DNA of 64,000 nucleotides from Thiorhodovibrio litoralis (lineage in GTDB: Bacteria > Pseudomonadota > Gammaproteobacteria > Chromatiales > Chromatiaceae), in NCBI RefSeq assembly GCF_033954455.1, contig NZ_CP121473.1:3334501-3398500 (forward strand), written 5' to 3'. Shown here piece by piece: positions 61,701 through 64,000 of this stretch; the first letter of the stretch is position 1, and every line of letters starts with the position of its first letter. Under the pieces are notes generated by a model that was given only the letters and a program-made list of their open reading frames with translations, had not been told where the DNA came from and made no database searches. The translations under genes were made by a program, and so were the position numbers.

Positions 61701-63299
61701 AGCAATTCCCGTTGAAGAATTATTTGCTTTAAAAACAATGCACTGCATGATTGTGGGAAAAATGTTTTCGTAAACTTTCTCACAGAATCAGGGTATTATC
61801 TCGCAAAGCTCAGGTTGCGAGGTAAGAACTGATGAGTGCGCCTTTTGGTCGTCAATCGCTGAGTGCCGCCGGACTGCTGCGCACCGCGCGATCGGTCTTC
61901 GGGAAAATCCCGGATGAAGCGGCGAGCGACATCCCGCTGGTCGATCACCTGATGTCCGGTCTGGCGCTGTTCGGACTGAAATACCCCTCCTTGCTGCAAT
62001 TCGACCAAGACCGCAAGGATGCAACCAAGCGAGCGAATCTGCGCACGCTCTACGGCATTGAGCGCGCCCCGAGCGATACCTGGTTTCGCCAACGTCTCGA
62101 TGTGATGGACCCCAAGCATCTGCGCCCCTTGTACAAGGCGTTGTTGGCCGCCTTGCAGCGGGGCAAGGGCTTGGAAGGGTTTGCCTATCTGCACGGGCAC
62201 TACCTGCTCTCGCTCGACGGCACCGGGTACTTCTCCTCACAGAGCATCCATTGCCAGCACTGCGCCGAGAAACACCACCGCGACGGCACCATCACCTACT
62301 ACCATCAGGCGCTGGCGGCGGTGTTGGTCCACCCCGATCAGCGCGAGGTCTTTCCCTTGGCACCAGAGCCCATTATGCGCGCCGATGGGGCGAAGAAAAA
62401 CGACTGCGAGCGCAACGCCAGCAAGCGGTTGTTAAGCGATGTGCGTCGCGAGCATCCGCACCTGAAACTCATCGTCATTGAGGATGCCTTGGCGTCCAAC
62501 GCCCCGCACATCCGCCATCTTCAGGCGTTGAACATGCGCTTCATCCTCGGTGCCAAGGAAAGCGACCATGGCTTTCTGTTCGACTGGGTGGCCAACACCC
62601 CAACGACGATCGTGCGCGAGTACAAGGACGAAGACGGCACGCGCCACCGCTTTCGCTCTCTCAACGGTGCCCCATTGAATGAGTCCAATTTTGACCTGGA
62701 GGTCAATTTCCTCGAGTACTGGGAGCACGCCCCGGATGGCAAGGTGACCCATTTCTCCTGGGTCACCGACATTCCCATCGACGACACCAACCTGATGACT
62801 TTGATGCGAGGAGCCCGCGCCCGCTGGAAAATCGAGAACGAAACCTTTAACACCCTGAAAAATCAAGGCTATCACTTCGAGCACAACTTCGGTCACGGCG
62901 ATCAACACTTAAGCACCGTGCTGATGCATCTGATGATGCTGGCGTTTCTCATCGACCAGATCCAACAACGCTGTTGTCGGCTGTTTCAAACCGCAATGAC
63001 AGCGGCGCAGAGCAAGATCCGGTTGTGGGATCAGCTACGCCATCGCTTCAATCTCTGCCTGATCCCAAATTGGGAGGCCCTGTATCGCTCCATCTTCGAT
63101 CCGCCCAAACTCGTCCTGACCTGGGATACTTCCTAGACGACCGCCGTGACCGAGCGCTCGTGTGATGATGTTCAGGGGATAACCAACAGCCAGCTTGCAC
63201 CATCACGGCTTACCCGTGAGGTTTTCCTCTGCCCAGGGGTTTCGCAACGCTCGCTCAATCGACGGGCGCGCGACCGAATGGGGAGCAGCGGGAATTGCT
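61701..63299 (+). mobile_element. Apparently complete IS4-like insertion sequence
   Basis: 1599 bp bounded by perfect 11-bp inverted repeats (AGCAATTCCCG at 61701-61711; CGGGAATTGCT at 63289-63299) and flanked by identical 11-bp direct repeats. It contains a single full-length transposase gene. The duplication length suits IS4-group elements. Intact ends, identical duplications and an unbroken gene suggest recent transposition. Confidence 0.85.
61832..63136 (+). CDS. DDE transposase of the IS4-like element
   Basis: 434 residues. Candidate DDE residues: Asp in YLLSLDGTGYFSS, Asp in LIVIEDALASNAPHIR, and Glu in RARWKIENETFNTLKNQGYHFEHNFGHG, which resembles the YREK-type C-terminal block of IS4-group enzymes. 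The segment KESDHGFLFDW lies in the insertion domain. The gene is uninterrupted, so the element is probably still able to move. I cannot name the IS from memory. Confidence 0.88.
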   Translation: MSAPFGRQSLSAAGLLRTARSVFGKIPDEAASDIPLVDHLMSGLALFGLKYPSLLQFDQDRKDATKRANLRTLYGIERAPSDTWFRQRLDVMDPKHLRPLYKALLAALQRGKGLEGFAYLHGHYLLSLDGTGYFSSQSIHCQHCAEKHHRDGTITYYHQALAAVLVHPDQREVFPLAPEPIMRADGAKKNDCERNASKRLLSDVRREHPHLKLIVIEDALASNAPHIRHLQALNMRFILGAKESDHGFLFDWVANTPTTIVREYKDEDGTRHRFRSLNGAPLNESNFDLEVNFLEYWEHAPDGKVTHFSWVTDIPIDDTNLMTLMRGARARWKIENETFNTLKNQGYHFEHNFGHGDQHLSTVLMHLMMLAFLIDQIQQRCCRLFQTAMTAAQSKIRLWDQLRHRFNLCLIPNWEALYRSIFDPPKLVLTWDTS

Positions 63300-63310
63300 G
63301 TCACACTGCC
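63300..63310. repeat. Target-site duplication, right copy (11 bp)
   Basis: GTCACACTGCC, identical to 61690-61700. Joining the flanks at one copy reconstructs the uninterrupted target. Confidence 0.85.
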
Positions 63311-63441
63311 CCAGTGCTTGCGTTCACTCATCGGCGAGAATGGCGAGCTGAGTCTTCTCATTGCGAAGGGCCGCGTCGCCCAATGTTGGCGCACAGAGCA
63401 CCGCGTTTGCCGCCGAATCACCATCATTAGAGGTGCTGGAG

Positions 63442-63837
63442 ATGCTTCACCCCAATCAGTTCCGCGTCATGGAAGCCTGGGTGGCTTTCAATTTGAACGA
63501 AGCGCCGATTCACACCGAGCACGACGGTGATTTCAATGTCGTCGCGCTCATGGACGCGGCCAGTTGCTTTCTGCTCAGCTCCGGTTTTATCTCGACTGGA
63601 CAGTCCGAGATGACGAAAGCCGAGGCGCTGCGCGCACTTGAAGATGCCTGGTCACACAAACAAGACTTCCCACAGCAGCTCATGGTATCTAGCGGGCAGA
63701 GACTGAACCAACTTTGGGCGGAAGCACAAAACCTAGGCATCGAGGTAATTGAAGTGTCGGAGGACGAACTGCAGCCGTTGATCTCAGAGGCCAGAGAGAG
63801 TTTCAGGGAGCACTTTGCTGCTGGCCGCTTGCATTGA
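63442..63837 (+). CDS. Hypothetical protein
   Basis: 131 residues from the ATG at 63442 (GAGG 8 nt upstream): MLHPNQFRVMEAWVAFNLNEAPIHTEHDGDFNVVALMDAASCFLLSSGFI, then an acidic helical part (VSEDELQPLISEARESFREHFAAGR). Soluble, no signal peptide. I do not recognise the family. It lies beyond the IS insertion and may have lost its own promoter region to it. Nothing is seen in 63838-63980. Confidence 0.65.
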   Translation: MLHPNQFRVMEAWVAFNLNEAPIHTEHDGDFNVVALMDAASCFLLSSGFISTGQSEMTKAEALRALEDAWSHKQDFPQQLMVSSGQRLNQLWAEAQNLGIEVIEVSEDELQPLISEARESFREHFAAGRLH

Positions 63838-63994
63838 TTGTGGTCCAAATGCCTTTTCCCGTTGGTCGAAATCCCGCTTGGCCAAGGTCCGTCAGCCAAC
63901 CCGCACCGAAACGCGACTTATCAATGCGGCCACTTCCACCTCCCCGGATAATCCTGAGCAAATTGATCGGAAACAGTGACGCGGAGGTTCCAAC

Positions 63995-64000
63995 ATGCCC
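63995..64000 (+). CDS. Start of a further gene running out of the window
   Basis: An ATG at 63995 follows a perfect GGAGG with a 7-nt spacer, so a plus-strand gene very probably begins here. Only two codons are visible, so nothing can be said about the product. Confidence 0.4.

Noticed and set aside
63146-63430. Small frames between the transposase stop and the right end of the IS
   Set aside because: They span the inverted repeat and target duplication and have no recognisable domain.
1-64000. CRISPR arrays, rRNA genes, riboswitches and replication origins
   Set aside because: I looked for regularly spaced repeats, conserved rRNA segments and typical riboswitch or origin motifs and saw none.

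Overview
The window is GC-rich, densely coded DNA, most likely from a gammaproteobacterial autotroph. The strongest evidence is a complete alpha-carboxysome operon with form IA RuBisCO (cbbL-cbbS-csoS2-csoS3-csoS4A-csoS4B-csoS1-csoS1-bacterioferritin-like-acRAF, minus strand, about 20.2 to 11.0 kb) followed by cbbR. A purple sulfur bacterium (Chromatiaceae-like) is a reasonable inference. A sulfur lifestyle is also hinted at by a periplasmic DsrE-like protein and an SLAC1 channel paired with a small protein. No photosynthesis or dsr genes are present to settle it.

Layout. 0-6.6 kb: lytic transglycosylase (cut by the window edge), CIA30-like exported protein, membrane methyltransferase, a four-gene run of ATP-grasp/alpha-E fusion, transglutaminase and thioesterase, then msrB. 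6.6-10.6 kb (minus): pilT, purE, purK, cbbR. 10.7-20.2 kb (minus): carboxysome operon with stem-loops at the cbbL/cbbS and cbbS/csoS2 junctions. 20.5-34.6 kb: mostly chromosomal housekeeping, with HNH protein, PKHD dioxygenase, aroK-aroB, sdhCDAB-sdhE, CHAD protein, a Kunitz-domain lipoprotein, an ankyrin lipoprotein, two tandem paralogous secreted proteins, a cysteine hydrolase, and the SLAC1 channel with its partner. 34.8-35.2 kb: four tRNA genes (Pro, Arg, His, Lys).

35.2-40.0 kb is a mobile-element graveyard directly after the tRNA-Lys gene: a tyrosine recombinase fused by deletion to an IS91-type transposase, a compound inverted-repeat structure, a second recombinase fragment, and a broken ISAs1-type transposase that carries a DruA-like (DUF4338) N-terminal domain. 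40.1-64 kb is accessory: NUDIX, EEP nuclease-fold protein, DsrE, ankyrin, a (p)ppGpp-hydrolase-like HD protein, a PLA2-like secreted protein, small membrane proteins, a methyltransferase and a DCC protein. There is an AbiE module whose toxin gene is wrecked, a chemoreceptor, and an ammonium-transporter/chemoreceptor fusion. IS1634-type debris, an aldo/keto reductase, an exported metallophosphoesterase coupled to a GH13 enzyme, and an apparently complete IS4-like insertion with an 11-bp target duplication close the window.

The same block (DUF6868-like gene, methyltransferase, LprI-like gene) occurs twice, at 46.3-49.7 kb and in a collapsed form at 56.3-56.9 kb. The items I rate most worth following are the Amt-MCP fusion, the DruA-transposase fusion, the Kunitz lipoprotein, the operon stem-loops with the small disordered gene at the end of the carboxysome operon, and the decayed duplicate block. 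All names rest on reading the sequence and recalling protein families. No database search was run.
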